Origin: Candidatus Nitrospira nitrosa | Lineage (GTDB): Bacteria; Nitrospirota; Nitrospiria; Nitrospirales; Nitrospiraceae | Direction of reading: 5' to 3' | Assembly: GCF_001458735.1 (NCBI RefSeq) | Contig: NZ_CZQA01000001.1 | Location: forward strand, 682,001-746,000 | Length of the DNA: 64,000 nucleotides | Shown here: positions 17,749 to 27,700 of the stretch, one piece after another | How positions within the stretch are numbered: position 1 is the first letter of the stretch | Layout of the letters: each line of letters opens with the position of its first letter | The notes under the pieces: generated by a model | The model's input: only the letters and a program-made list of their open reading frames with translations | What the model was told of the DNA's origin: nothing | The model's database searches: none | Translations under genes and position numbers: made by a program

Positions 17749-19995
17749 CTACAGTGGGATCCCATTCTCTTCAAACTTCTTGCCGACGTAGGAAGGGTAC
17801 AGGTTAGTAGAGACTCGGACTTTCTGCAAAACGATCCCCAGTATTCTCCCTCCGGCACTCGTCAGCTGGTCAATGGCCGCTCGACAAGCTTCACGGGTGG
17901 TCTGGCCGGCGCTGGCCACCAAGAGCACGCCATCGACCTGAGAGGCAAGGATCACAGGGTCCGTCACAGGGAGCACCGGCGGGGCATCCAGAATGACATG
18001 ATACCGTTCTTCTCGGCATCTGTTCAGAAGCTCTCTCAGCTGTTTGGAGTGCAACAGTTCCGATGGATTTGGTGGGCGATCCCCTCGAGGAATAACAGAC
18101 AGGTTGGCCAGATCGGTCCGATATATAATCTCTCTCAAGCTGGCCCTTCCAGCCAGGAAATTCGCGAGTCCATTTGTGTCAATCCCCTCGCGTTGAACTC
18201 CATGGATATACTTATGTGAAGGATTCCGCAAATCGGCGTCGATCAGTAGAACCTTCGTATTCTCCAACTGGGCCAGTGCGACCGCGAGGTTCACCGAGAG
18301 GGTCGTTTTCCCTTCGCCTTCTCCAGGACTCGTTATGAGGACACACGACGGTAATTCATCGGGCCTGGAGAGTAGTACGCTGGTCCTGATAATGCGAACG
18401 TGTTCAGCCGCGACACCTGAGGATTGCTGGGTGAGGAGAGACACTCCCTCCCCGATCTTGGTTTTTGGCAGCAGTGGCATCACTCCGAGGAGAGAGACCT
18501 TCGGCAGATACCGTCCTAAATCATCAGGTCCCCTCAAGGTCCGATCACGAGCTTCTAAGAAAAGAGCCAGCCCAACCCCCGTCATGAGCCCTACCAGAAG
18601 TCCTAACATGATATTTAACTGCTTCTTGGGCTTTACTGGGATAGCGTTCGGCACCGCAGGGTCGGCGAGATACACATTGGCACTCCGCAACCCAGCCGAA
18701 AGGTCTGCTTCCTTCGTCTGTTTAAGAAAAATGTCGTACAGGTGCTGGGTGCTCTCTGCCTCCCGCTCGAGGATTCCATAGTCGACTTCATATTGTTCGA
18801 GCTTAATTTTCTCTTGTCGATGACGGCTTGCCGCTTCCTTAATGACGCGTACCCGTCCGCGCGCCGAGTCATATTCCTGCTTCACGGAGTCAAAGATCTT
18901 CTGTACCTCTTGCTCGATTCGCTCATGAAGATCCTGCATCTCCGCCTTGGCGTGAATCAGCTTAGGGTGAAGCGGTCCATACGTGTCCTCCAACTCGGCA
19001 ACCTGACCCGACACCCTGATATCTTGGGCTCGCAACGTTTGCATCAGGGTCGAACTCAGCACTTCGGTCGAGGCATCCAAACTCGACCAGTCTGTTTCGA
19101 TGGCTCCATTGTGGCCGGTTCGGCTGCGCAATATTGATTCAATTTGTTCGAGACGAGACTTGGCCTCCGCTTGCTTCATCTCTGCCCTGACAAGCTCTGA
19201 GTCCAATTCGGTGTTCGTGTGCGCCCTCGCCGTTTGCTGCTCACGCCCTCCCATCAACCCATGCTTCAGACGAAACTGATAGAGGGCCTGCTGCGAGTCT
19301 TCGGCTTTCTTACGCAGTTCGTCGAGATGGGCGATATACCATGCAGCAGCTTTTTCCTTCGATAGCGCGTTTAGCTCTTGGGTGCGTTCAATGTAGGTCG
19401 AAGCCAGCGTATTGGCGATGCGAGCGGCAAATTCCGGGTCATTGGAAGTTGCCATCACATGGGCCAGTCGTGCGCCACGAATCGGCACGATTTCAATAGC
19501 CTCAGCAAACTGCTTCAGTAAGCGTTCGTCCTCGTCCCCTAAAACTTGTGCATCGACATCTCCTTTGAACCCGACAACGCCTGCGACAGCCGCAGGCAGG
19601 ATGTCCCCCATCGTTGAGGAAAGGATCGAGGGTCTGGGTTTATATTCCGGCTGTTCGGACAAGTGGAGAAGCTGCGCCGTCCGTTGGAAAATATAATGGC
19701 TTTTCATCAATTCAAACTGAGTTTGAAAGTATTCTGGGGAAAGGTCGCCCTGGCGGTAGTCTCGATCGTATTCTAAGCCACTTCGTCCTACTTGTTCGAC
19801 CACCACTGTGGCTTTTGCTTGGTACCGCGGTATCTGCATGAACGACCACACAGCCGCAGCCGCTGCACACCCAACCACAATGACAACGATCAGCCAAACA
19901 CGGCGCCGACAGGCGCCGGCATACTCGGCAAGGACAGTCTCACGGCCGTTACTTTCGGCCGATTGCGGCGAGATACTATCGTCATCACGAGTCAT
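17749..19995 (-). CDS. Wzc-type polysaccharide co-polymerase / BY-kinase
   Basis: A 748-residue inner-membrane protein. A Wzz-like domain begins with a helix near residues 33-52 and ends with a second helix near 465-490; the periplasmic part between is largely coiled coil (about 180-420). The cytoplasmic BY-kinase domain has Walker A SPGEGEGKTTLS, Walker A' VLLIDADLRNP and Walker B VILDAPPV. It controls chain length and export. The C-terminus has only two tyrosines (LYPSY) rather than the usual cluster. A GTG start four codons upstream is possible; ATG is used here. Confidence 0.9.
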   Translation of the reverse strand: MTRDDDSISPQSAESNGRETVLAEYAGACRRRVWLIVVIVVGCAAAAAVWSFMQIPRYQAKATVVVEQVGRSGLEYDRDYRQGDLSPEYFQTQFELMKSHYIFQRTAQLLHLSEQPEYKPRPSILSSTMGDILPAAVAGVVGFKGDVDAQVLGDEDERLLKQFAEAIEIVPIRGARLAHVMATSNDPEFAARIANTLASTYIERTQELNALSKEKAAAWYIAHLDELRKKAEDSQQALYQFRLKHGLMGGREQQTARAHTNTELDSELVRAEMKQAEAKSRLEQIESILRSRTGHNGAIETDWSSLDASTEVLSSTLMQTLRAQDIRVSGQVAELEDTYGPLHPKLIHAKAEMQDLHERIEQEVQKIFDSVKQEYDSARGRVRVIKEAASRHRQEKIKLEQYEVDYGILEREAESTQHLYDIFLKQTKEADLSAGLRSANVYLADPAVPNAIPVKPKKQLNIMLGLLVGLMTGVGLALFLEARDRTLRGPDDLGRYLPKVSLLGVMPLLPKTKIGEGVSLLTQQSSGVAAEHVRIIRTSVLLSRPDELPSCVLITSPGEGEGKTTLSVNLAVALAQLENTKVLLIDADLRNPSHKYIHGVQREGIDTNGLANFLAGRASLREIIYRTDLANLSVIPRGDRPPNPSELLHSKQLRELLNRCREERYHVILDAPPVLPVTDPVILASQVDGVLLVASAGQTTREACRAAIDQLTSAGGRILGIVLQKVRVSTNLYPSYVGKKFEENGIPL

Positions 19996-20075
19996 GTCAC
20001 AGCCCACGTTTCATAGAGGTGCGCCTCAATTCACCATTGGCACCCATAGCCAGAACGATGAAGACCACCTCTGGG

Positions 20076-21548
20076 CTAAAAGAGCGTTTCTGCAAACAGC
20101 ATCACCGTGTTTGCTTGGTAGGTGAACTGCGCCTGAGTCGAGTGTCGATCCTCAAACATATATTGCGCCCCAACACCCACCCATTTGACCGCTTGATAGT
20201 TCACTCCCACCGCAACATTCTTTAAATCCTCATTCCTCGCTGGCCCGCTCGTTATCCCAGCGGAACTCACACCTTGAAATTTGTCGTGCTCGTACCCGAA
20301 GTTGATATTTACCGTCATGCGATCGGTCAATTCGTGCCGAGCCGTAAGATTCACACCCGTCGCTGTGTAGAATAGGGAACCGATCGATACCGTTTGTTGG
20401 ATTGTCCGATACAGCTGCAACGATAGCCGCAACAACGGCGTCGCCTGCCAATTGAGTCTTCCCATCACAAAGAGATTAGAGTAGGTGTTTTTGTCTCTGA
20501 AAAATCGGTCCAGCGGAGGAGGTTGATTGACCTGCGCACGGGTAAATTGCACATGCTGATATCCGACCAGAATATCTCCGGACGTCATCTCGCTGATATT
20601 CCAGGTCGCTCCTCCACTGAAGGTATAGATGACATTGTCCAAATTCTTATTCTGGTCATAAATCGATTGCTGCGCTCCAATCATGGCCCGGAGGGACATG
20701 TTGTCCGTCACATCCCGCGAGAACAGTAAATTGGCCCGGTTTATCAGTCTGTCACGAACAGCGCCCTGGTTATTATTGAGGTATTGCCAGCGAAGCGTTT
20801 GCACATGGAGTCCCACGCTAGACTGTGCCCCGAAATACTCGGCATGCCCGGTGAAGCCATCGGCTGTCCATTTGTTCACCCCAAGACGTTGCGTGTTCAC
20901 GTTATCCACAGCAGAGCCTCTGGGATCATGTCCAAGCCTGTGCTCGCCTTGGAGATCGACTTTGAGTCCACCGGGAAAATTGAACTTGACGGCTCCTACC
21001 GCAGTCTGATCCTGCACGTCGTTTGATGTCGTGCGTGAATAGTATTGAAGGTTGGTCCGATAATCGATTAGGACGGAGTGAAATCCTCCAAACGGCAGTT
21101 GGGCTTGGATCCCCGGAGAGAGCGTGGTCAGGAAGTCACTGGTTTTATTGCCGTTCGTCCTGAACACATTATCTGTATACATCTGAGCAACTCCCATATG
21201 GGGATGCAAGCGGAGTGGTCCGACCGAAACTCCCTCACGGGGAAAGGCTTCAGGCAAGCTCCCCGGAAAGATGGGATAATACCCAGTCATGGGCCACTGT
21301 GGGGTCAAGTACAGCGATCCTAGGAGCGCAGGGTTGGCGAACTGCGATAAGAACATCGTCCCCGATGCACCGAAGGGTGCCCCACTACTGACAGAGAACG
21401 TATTGAGTGTTTCCGATTGCTGTGCCAATGGCGTTCCCACTGTTGTCAACGTTGAGAGGACAGCCATAGAACACGCAACTATCTGACTAGAGGGAGACAG
21501 AAACGCCCAATGGGGTGGATCCTTGATTCCACACAAGAAGAGAGGCAT
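20076..21548 (-). CDS. Outer-membrane beta-barrel protein (BBP2/OMP_b-brl_2 type)
   Basis: A 490-residue protein with an N-terminal hydrophobic export segment ending near AQQSETLN (residue 43). It is followed by alternating amphipathic strands rich in aromatic residues and ends in phenylalanine (AETLF), the usual C-terminal signature for barrel assembly. Strand pairs such as GVNLTARHELTDRMTVNINF are typical of the beta-barrel family found in exopolysaccharide clusters lacking a classic Wza. It is placed between the RfaH-like regulator and the Wzc-like kinase, so an outer-membrane export role is inferred. Confidence 0.82.
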   Translation of the reverse strand: MPLFLCGIKDPPHWAFLSPSSQIVACSMAVLSTLTTVGTPLAQQSETLNTFSVSSGAPFGASGTMFLSQFANPALLGSLYLTPQWPMTGYYPIFPGSLPEAFPREGVSVGPLRLHPHMGVAQMYTDNVFRTNGNKTSDFLTTLSPGIQAQLPFGGFHSVLIDYRTNLQYYSRTTSNDVQDQTAVGAVKFNFPGGLKVDLQGEHRLGHDPRGSAVDNVNTQRLGVNKWTADGFTGHAEYFGAQSSVGLHVQTLRWQYLNNNQGAVRDRLINRANLLFSRDVTDNMSLRAMIGAQQSIYDQNKNLDNVIYTFSGGATWNISEMTSGDILVGYQHVQFTRAQVNQPPPLDRFFRDKNTYSNLFVMGRLNWQATPLLRLSLQLYRTIQQTVSIGSLFYTATGVNLTARHELTDRMTVNINFGYEHDKFQGVSSAGITSGPARNEDLKNVAVGVNYQAVKWVGVGAQYMFEDRHSTQAQFTYQANTVMLFAETLF

Positions 21549-21567
21549 AGATCCTGCTTTGAGCCTT

Positions 21568-21762
21568 TCAGAAGAGACTGCGATCTATGTCCGATTCCCT
21601 GAGTGTGCGCCTCAACTTCTTATCCGATTGCTGAGTAATTTCATGCAGCCTGCGGCTGGTTGAACCTATGCCACGCGGAGATGCTGAGTTCGTTTTCTTT
21701 TCAGGCTGTCTCAACGCGTTCATATGAGCGCATAAAACCGACCTGAGGATCGTTGATTTCAT
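21568..21762 (-). CDS. Possible small protein of unknown function
   Basis: A 64-codon frame from an ATG at 21762 preceded by GGTGAG. The product is basic and Ser/Arg-rich (for example GIGSTSRRLHEITQQ) without an obvious domain or membrane helix. It fits the gap between the antiterminator and the outer-membrane barrel and is in the same direction. Coding status is uncertain because the composition is unremarkable and no homolog is recognised. Confidence 0.28.
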   Translation of the reverse strand: MKSTILRSVLCAHMNALRQPEKKTNSASPRGIGSTSRRLHEITQQSDKKLRRTLRESDIDRSLF

Positions 21763-21979
21763 AATCTGCTCACCGTGGCACAACCCTTCGCACTGTCCCA
21801 TATCACGACGACTCTAGCACTGGGATGTCAAACGTGAAGAACGCTCTCCCCACCTATTGACTTGCATGGCTGGAGAATATATTCCCCTTGCTCGAGTGGG
21901 TATTTGCCCGTCCGATTCTCCCCTACTGTCACCGTAGTCTTCATGCGGAAGAAGCCGAGGCCATGATGAATATTCGGCA

Positions 21980-22501
21980 CTACTCTGCTGGTACCACCTC
22001 GCCGGCTCCGATGTGAATGAGCGCCGCTTGTTGAATGAGAGCGGCGCGGATTACCAACCCTTGATGGCCTTCCCTTCTGACGAATTGGCCACGAAGGCCC
22101 GCAAGGGGACCCCGTATCACTTCTACCCATGTGCCTTCAGTAGAATACTCGTACGGCTCCGTCGCACAATCAGCAGCGGCAACCCGCTGGAGCACCGCGA
22201 TCTCTTCGTCGTGAATAGGTTCCGGCTTTAGGATACCAACAATGCGCGCGACCCCTGCAGTTTTGAGAATGACAAGGCTGCTGTCTAACGTAAACCTGGC
22301 GAAACAATACCCACGAAACAACGGTGATCTCGTCCACACCTTTCGGTCGGACCACTGACGCTGCACCCTGCTTAAAGGAAGAAATGGCTCAATTCCCTCT
22401 GCAAGCAGCCGGTCCCGAACTTGTTTCTCCTGGTGGGAGCGCGTAAGTATGGCATACCAGCGAAGCTCGGTCTCACGTGCTGCTGTATCATGTGGACTCA
22501 C
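21980..22501 (-). CDS. NusG-like antiterminator (RfaH/UpxY type)
   Basis: A 173-residue protein with an NGN domain at about residues 12-110 (WYAILTRSHQEKQVRDRLLA, then SRVQRQWSDRKVW and SPLFRGYCFARF). A KOW segment lies near residues 122-170 (GTWVEVIRGPLAGLRGQFV). Such specialised NusG paralogs are usually the first gene of a long surface-polysaccharide operon and let RNA polymerase read through it. This one is positioned exactly so, upstream of the barrel, Wzc, flippase and glycosyltransferase genes. A palindrome lies upstream in its leader. Confidence 0.9.
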   Translation of the reverse strand: MSPHDTAARETELRWYAILTRSHQEKQVRDRLLAEGIEPFLPLSRVQRQWSDRKVWTRSPLFRGYCFARFTLDSSLVILKTAGVARIVGILKPEPIHDEEIAVLQRVAAADCATEPYEYSTEGTWVEVIRGPLAGLRGQFVRREGHQGLVIRAALIQQAALIHIGAGEVVPAE

Positions 22502-22571
22502 GGCCCACTCTATTCAATTGGTGATATGCATAGCTTCGCCCCATCTCCCCCACCGACTCCCTTCGCAGAGC

Positions 22572-22589
22572 TAGAGCTATATAGCTCTA
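22572..22589. promoter_or_regulatory. Perfect 18-bp palindrome upstream of antiterminator gene
   Basis: TAGAGCTATATAGCTCTA is a perfect inverted repeat 71-88 bases before the start of the NusG-like gene. It could be an operator for a dimeric regulator, or an RNA hairpin in the leader. The surrounding DNA is AT-rich. No protein can be assigned to it. Confidence 0.4.
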
Positions 22590-23299
22590 CACAGTACCAC
22601 TTATACGCCATACTACATACTAGAGCCATTCGGATCCGTCAAGGGGAAAGGTGGCTCCCCATGGCATCTTCATCATGTTTCAGCATGTCATAACGGACGT
22701 GCTACAAAAGATCGACGGAACATACTGTTTCAGCCTACAGCCTCACAGTACAGTCGCGATAACGAGCGATATACGTAGCTTCTTCGCGCATGTCCCAGCC
22801 ATGGCTTAACCGTGATAGGTATATACAGCCCTAAGTGATGGCGCGCTATCCTACAAATACCTACTAGAGTTATACAGCCCTAGTCAAGGCTAAACGTAGC
22901 TTTACTATCAATTTGGGTATCGCACCGAAAACAATGATGTCACCCTTCCAGGTTGGTCGCCCATCATGGACATTGCCTCACTGTGCATCGCGGGCCATCA
23001 GCCGTACTTCACGAGGTACACCCGGCTACTTCTGTCACGACGGTGTGCCTGCTCACTGATTACGCTCGGGAATTAAGCCGTTTCGTAACTATCGGGTAGG
23101 CTGGAGGCCCATGGTGCTCGACAAAACGGAATATTCGTGTGCGCAACCAACTGTTGCGTAGAAAGCAGTGTGTGTGTGCTGGGGACCGTTCAAAATCAAT
23201 CGGAGAGGGCACGACTACGTGAAGTACCGAAAATGCGGCAAATGGAAACGCCTCGCCAAGCTGCCTCGTGCGAGCCGGCTCACGTCAAGATGATCGTGT
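22590..23299. other. Gene-free degenerate region
   Basis: About 0.7 kb without a convincing gene on either strand. The phrase TATACAGCCCTA occurs twice (about 22823 and 22873), in AT-rich DNA. The final 100 bases may be eroded 5' sequence of the mrr relic, because short in-frame basic segments occur there, but this cannot be shown by eye. Confidence 0.45.
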
Positions 23300-23598
23300 C
23301 ACGAGGAGGATCTTTCAACCTTCAATGCACTCAGCATATTCCAGTCCGTTCAGACTAATCGTCCCCAAAAGGCGAAAGAATCAGAGGTACAGCAACGTGA
23401 TGAGGATGTTCCAGATGAAGAGAAGCGGAAGGATCATGGGGCTGCGCTGCTTGAAGTACTCCAGTCACTGCCTCCAAGTGGATTCAAACGGCTCACTCAA
23501 CGACTGCTTCAGGAATCAGGCTTCCAATAAGTCCCGGTAACCGGCAAGAGCAGGAATGGAAGGATCGACAGTATAGGAACTTTAAGGGGATGGTATCA
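23300..23598 (+). pseudogene. Mrr-type restriction endonuclease relic, left part
   Basis: Reading in one frame from 23300, the sequence encodes an acidic linker followed by ALLEVLQSLPPSGFKRLTQR and LLQESGFQ. This is the start of the Mrr catalytic domain, as in family members with LLxLxPxxFExLxxxLLxxxGF. A TAA stop at 23528-23530 interrupts it. The frame then continues VPVTGKSRNGRIDSIGTLR, matching the Mrr VTGxSxDGGIDGIG motif with decayed residues. It ends at the left end of the IS30 element. The stop, the eroded motif and the insertion make it non-functional. Confidence 0.72.
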
Positions 23599-24609
23599 AG
23601 TTCCAAGTGCAACGGGTGAATAATGACGCCACTGCGCGTACACCTCCAGAGGCGTCGCAAAGTTCAAACATTTTCGAGGGCGCGTATTGAGCCGATGCGC
23701 GATGGCGTTCAACTCACGCTGGGTGTATGTGGAGAGATCCGTGCCCTTGGGCAAGTATTGACGCAGCAAGCCATTGGTATTCTCGTTGGTTCCGCGTTGC
23801 CAGGGGCTGTGCGGATCGGCAAAGAACACCTGGATCGAGAGGCGGTGTGCCAACCGCTCATGCTCCGCCATCTCTTTCCCCCGATCATAGGTCAGCGTTT
23901 TCCGCAGTGGGGTCGGGACATGCCGAAGCTTCTTCGTGAAGCCCTGGTACGCACTCGCGGCATTCGTCCCGTCCATGCGAGCCAGCAGGACCAGACGAGT
24001 CGTCCGTTCCACCAACGTGCCCACGGCCGAGCCGTTGCGAGCCCCTTTGAGGAGGTCACCTTCCCAGTGCCCCGGCACCGCACGAGTGGCCACATCGGCC
24101 GGACGCTCGGCAATTGGTGTGAGGTTGGGCAGCTGGCCGCGTCGGTCCTTTCCACGCGCCCGAGGTCGACGGGTCTTGCGCGCCTGCCGCAGAGCCGCCA
24201 ACAATTCGGTCCGCAAGGCGCCACGTGGCAGCACATACAGTCCCGCATAGATGGTTTCGGCAGACAGCCGCTTGCTCATGTCGTCAGGATACAGGCGGCG
24301 CAGACGTCCCGCAATCTGCTCGGGCGAGCAGCCCTGCGTCAGCTGGGTCTGCACGTACTCCCACAGCCACGGGTCCAGGAGTTTACGCGGGCGCCGTGGG
24401 CGTTGCGCTCGGATATCTGCGTGGTGCTGCGCCGTACAGGCCAGGTAGGGACCGTCAGGTGTCGTGTTCCGAGCGACCTCGCGGCTCACGGTGCTCGGGG
24501 CCCGTCCCAAGATCCGCGCCATGGTACGGAGCGAATGCCCTTGGGCGAGCCCTAGACTGACGGTGGCACGTTCTTCGGCACTCAGATGTTGATAGCCTCG
24601 TGTTTGCAT
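23596..24609 (-). CDS. IS30-family transposase
   Basis: A 337-residue transposase beginning MQTRGYQHLSAEERATV. It has an N-terminal helix-turn-helix (LRTMARILGRAPSTVSREV) and a DDE domain. The acidic residues lie in GHWEGDLL, LTYDRGKEM and RGTNENTNGLL, the classic IS30 signature. The frame opens at a GTG inside the right inverted repeat, but the ATG at 24609 matches the family start. The last sense codon and the TGA lie outside the left inverted repeat, so the stop is supplied by target DNA. The gene appears intact. Confidence 0.92.
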   Translation of the reverse strand: MQTRGYQHLSAEERATVSLGLAQGHSLRTMARILGRAPSTVSREVARNTTPDGPYLACTAQHHADIRAQRPRRPRKLLDPWLWEYVQTQLTQGCSPEQIAGRLRRLYPDDMSKRLSAETIYAGLYVLPRGALRTELLAALRQARKTRRPRARGKDRRGQLPNLTPIAERPADVATRAVPGHWEGDLLKGARNGSAVGTLVERTTRLVLLARMDGTNAASAYQGFTKKLRHVPTPLRKTLTYDRGKEMAEHERLAHRLSIQVFFADPHSPWQRGTNENTNGLLRQYLPKGTDLSTYTQRELNAIAHRLNTRPRKCLNFATPLEVYAQWRHYSPVALGT

Positions 24610-24653
24610 GGCAACACCATAGCCCATGAGGGGCTGGCAGTGTTGCACTTGGA
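23602..24653 (-). mobile_element. IS30-family insertion sequence
   Basis: A 1052-bp element bounded by perfect 12-bp inverted ends, TCCAAGTGCAAC at 23602-23613 and its complement at 24642-24653. It encodes one transposase on the minus strand. Both flanks have GT adjacent to the element, compatible with a two-base target duplication. It splits an mrr relic: Mrr-like residues read on both sides in the plus direction. Confidence 0.85.
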
Positions 24654-24656
24654 GTT

Positions 24657-24733
24657 AGAACTCAAGGGGCTAATCCCTTCGTCAGTTTCAACGTGCTTTT
24701 TCAATGCAAGTGATACCAAGGAGCAGTGACTCA
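24657..24733 (+). pseudogene. Mrr-type restriction endonuclease relic, right part
   Basis: In the plus direction this stretch reads ANPFVSFNVLFQCK, then a TGA, then YQGAVT. It corresponds to the Mrr segment VSFxVLFQCKRYxGSV that contains the catalytic Q-x-K. The left relic ends at the residues that directly precede this segment in the family, so the IS30 element sits within one gene. The remaining 3' part of mrr is missing; a stop follows and the helicase gene begins at 24792. Confidence 0.68.
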
Positions 24734-24791
24734 GGATGGGTATGAAACAGCCGACGTCGGTTAAGATTAACTAAGGGTCACTTCCTCCGTG

Positions 24792-27700
24792 TCATGCACT
24801 CGGCGAGAGCAGGAAATCGATATCGGCCTTTGTTAGCACGCCCTGCCCTGAGCCTCGCACCGCGCCGGCCAGGACTGCATCGTACAACTCGAGCTTTCGT
24901 TGCTTGAGCGCCATCATTTTTTCCTCGATGCTGTGCCGCATGAGAATCCGCACGATTGTGACGGTCCGCTGTTGCCCGATGCGATGCGCACGATCCGACG
25001 CTTGCCGCTCCACGGCGGGATTCCACCAAGGATCCAGATGAAAGACATAACTGGCCCGGGTCAGATTCAACCCTTGCCCCCCCGCTTTCAAGCTCAGGAG
25101 AAAGACATTGGGCTGGTCACCATCTTGAAAAGCCTTCACGCGGGCTTTGCGCGCAGCCGGTGCCGTGGAGCCGTCCAATCGATGATACGGCAATCCATGC
25201 TGTATGCACGCTTCCTGCACCAGATCCAGAAAGCTGGTGAACTGTGAGAACACCAGCGCACTATGCCCTTCCTCTCGCAATACGGTTAATCGTTCCAGGA
25301 GAAAGCCAAGCTTAGGAGAGCGCTCCTCCGGTTGTTTCGTAAGGAGTCGTGGCGAAAGACAGACCTGTCGCAGCTTGAGGATAGCCGTGAGGGCGATGAA
25401 CTGTGCCTGCCCGGACGTCTTGCTGCGATAGGCCTCATCGATTGTTGAGCGAACCTGTTCGACCGTCTGCTGATAGAGTGCCTTTTGGCGATCCGTCAAC
25501 TCCAGAAACACCTCATGCTCGATTTTCGGGGGTAAGTCCTGAAGAATCTCTGCCTTGGTTCGCCGCAGAATAAAGGGCCTCGTCCGACGCAGTACCCGGT
25601 CAAGCGTAGGACCCGAGAGACGTTTCAAGTCCGTCTTGAACCGATCACTCTCGCCCAAGAGCCCCGGCACGCAGAGATCAATCACGGAGAAATACTCACC
25701 AAGATGGTTTTCGAGTGGTGTACCGGTCAACGCGATCTTGAAGCGCCCCTTGAGTCGTCGGACTGCCCCCGTCGTGTCCGCCTGAATGTTCTTCACCGCC
25801 TGGGCCTCATCGAAGACGACCACATGGAACATGGTCTGCTCCAAGATATCGATATCCCGACGAACCAACCCATAGGTCGTGAGCACGATCTCACCGTCCC
25901 CGGCCTCGAATGTCCGTTCACTCCCGCTATACACATGGACCGTAAATTCTGGCGCGAACCGAGCCAGTTCCTGCTCCCAATTGAAGAGGAGGCTCGTCGG
26001 CACCACGACCAGGTGAGGGCCTTTTACCCCGCGCGCTGCCTTGAGGCGTCCCTCCCTGATGGCAGCCAGAAGGCAGATGGTCTGGATGGTCTTGCCCAGC
26101 CCCATGTCGTCCGCCAAACAGGCCCCGAATCGATGGGCATAGAGAAATGCCAACCAGGCATAGCCGTCCTGCTGGTAGGGGCGGAGCGTTGCATGAAGCT
26201 CCTTCGGTAACGGCGGCTCCTCAATCCGTACAAATCCCAGCAAGCCCGCCAGCACTGCTTCGTCTTCGTCCGGCAACGACACGTGGATTCCCTGCTCGCG
26301 CAGCGCGAGCCAATCGAGGATCTGTAATCGAGGCACCCGTACAACCAGCGTCGATTCCCGATTCACCGGGGCGCTCACAGTCAGGTCGAAGATGGCACGT
26401 AGCCGTTCCATGCTCGGGCCGTCCAGAAGCCGTAGACCGCCTTCCCCTCCAATGAGTCCGCCTCGCTGCAGGACCGTCCTCCATTCATCTTCGTCAATGG
26501 CTATTCCATCGCAACGAATCTCCGGCTTGATCTCGAACCAATCGATTCCCGTCTCCTGTCGATCCTGATGCCCGACGTGAACGGAACAGTCCCACCGAAC
26601 CGACCGGAGCGGCTTCTCCTCGTACAACAGTGTGGTCCCGACCATGGTCAGCTTTTCCAAGAGAGCCGGTAATCGTGGGAACAGCACCCGCGAATCGATC
26701 AGCATCGCATCATGCGAGGTCATGCCACGAAACGCTTCTGGGCCGAAGATCTCGAATGGAACTTGATAGAGCCATCCCTCTCGAGACTTGTCGATCGTGT
26801 GCAACCCCCACCGCCCTGCATCGATCTGCAACCGTACATCTGGCCTGGCATAGACAGCCAAGTGCTGTTTCAGCCATCGTGCGGCCTCTAGCCGAATGCT
26901 TCTCACCCAATCGGTCTGATCCAGCGCCGTCTTAATATGGAGGTCTCGTTCCTTCGCCTCACCGACCGTCAGCAGGCGAAAGAACAACTCGTAAAGCACC
27001 GCCTTGCGTTTCTGTGTTCGCAACGGCCCTGACACAGCGCGACCCTGCTCCAACGCCCGGATGAAGGAAAAGGTCGATGCGCTTGGCGCACACCACGTCT
27101 CACCTTGCCGGCATTGTGCCTGAAGCCTCCACGCAGTCGTTGGTGCACCAGACTCATCAAGGAGCGGCCTGAGCGTCAACGCGTATTCCCGCTCCTCGCT
27201 TACTGATCCGGCAACAGATAAGCGAACCAACGTCTCGCTTCCATTTCCACGAAACAGCAGATCGTCAAGCGTGTCGTCCGCTTGCTTGAAGATCAGATCG
27301 ATCTGAGAGGATTGAAACTCCTGTCGCGGAATGGTGAATTCCAGCTCATGGTGCAGCCCCTGCCATCTCCGATGACCCTCATTGGGTGGTAAGACAACCG
27401 CATAGGGCGCTTCATCCAAACCACTGCGACCATAAGGACTGTCAGCCCTCTGGATGGCATTGCGCAGTGACAGAAAGGAAGCCCACCCACCTTCATCCTC
27501 CAAAAGAAGCAAGCGTCGACCATTCACATCAACCACGAAGCTACGAAACCGGACAATTCGGTCGAGCACCGTGCCGTCCGCAACACACACCGCGCGAATC
27601 CTCACGGCTTCACCGGAAAGAGCCAGCTCCGTCTTACTTTGGCACGCGACCGTCGGCGCCCATTGAAGAACAAGCGAGTCCTGGTCGACTTTGAGGACAA

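Noticed and set aside
6783-22501. Exosortase/PEP-CTERM system
   Set aside because: The amidotransferase and glycosyltransferases resemble those clusters, but no exosortase, PrsK/PrsR or PEP-CTERM sorting signal is present in the window.
23623-24555. Long plus-strand reading frame over the transposase
   Set aside because: Antisense to a transposase with intact catalytic motifs; its translation has no domain and reflects codon bias of the real gene.
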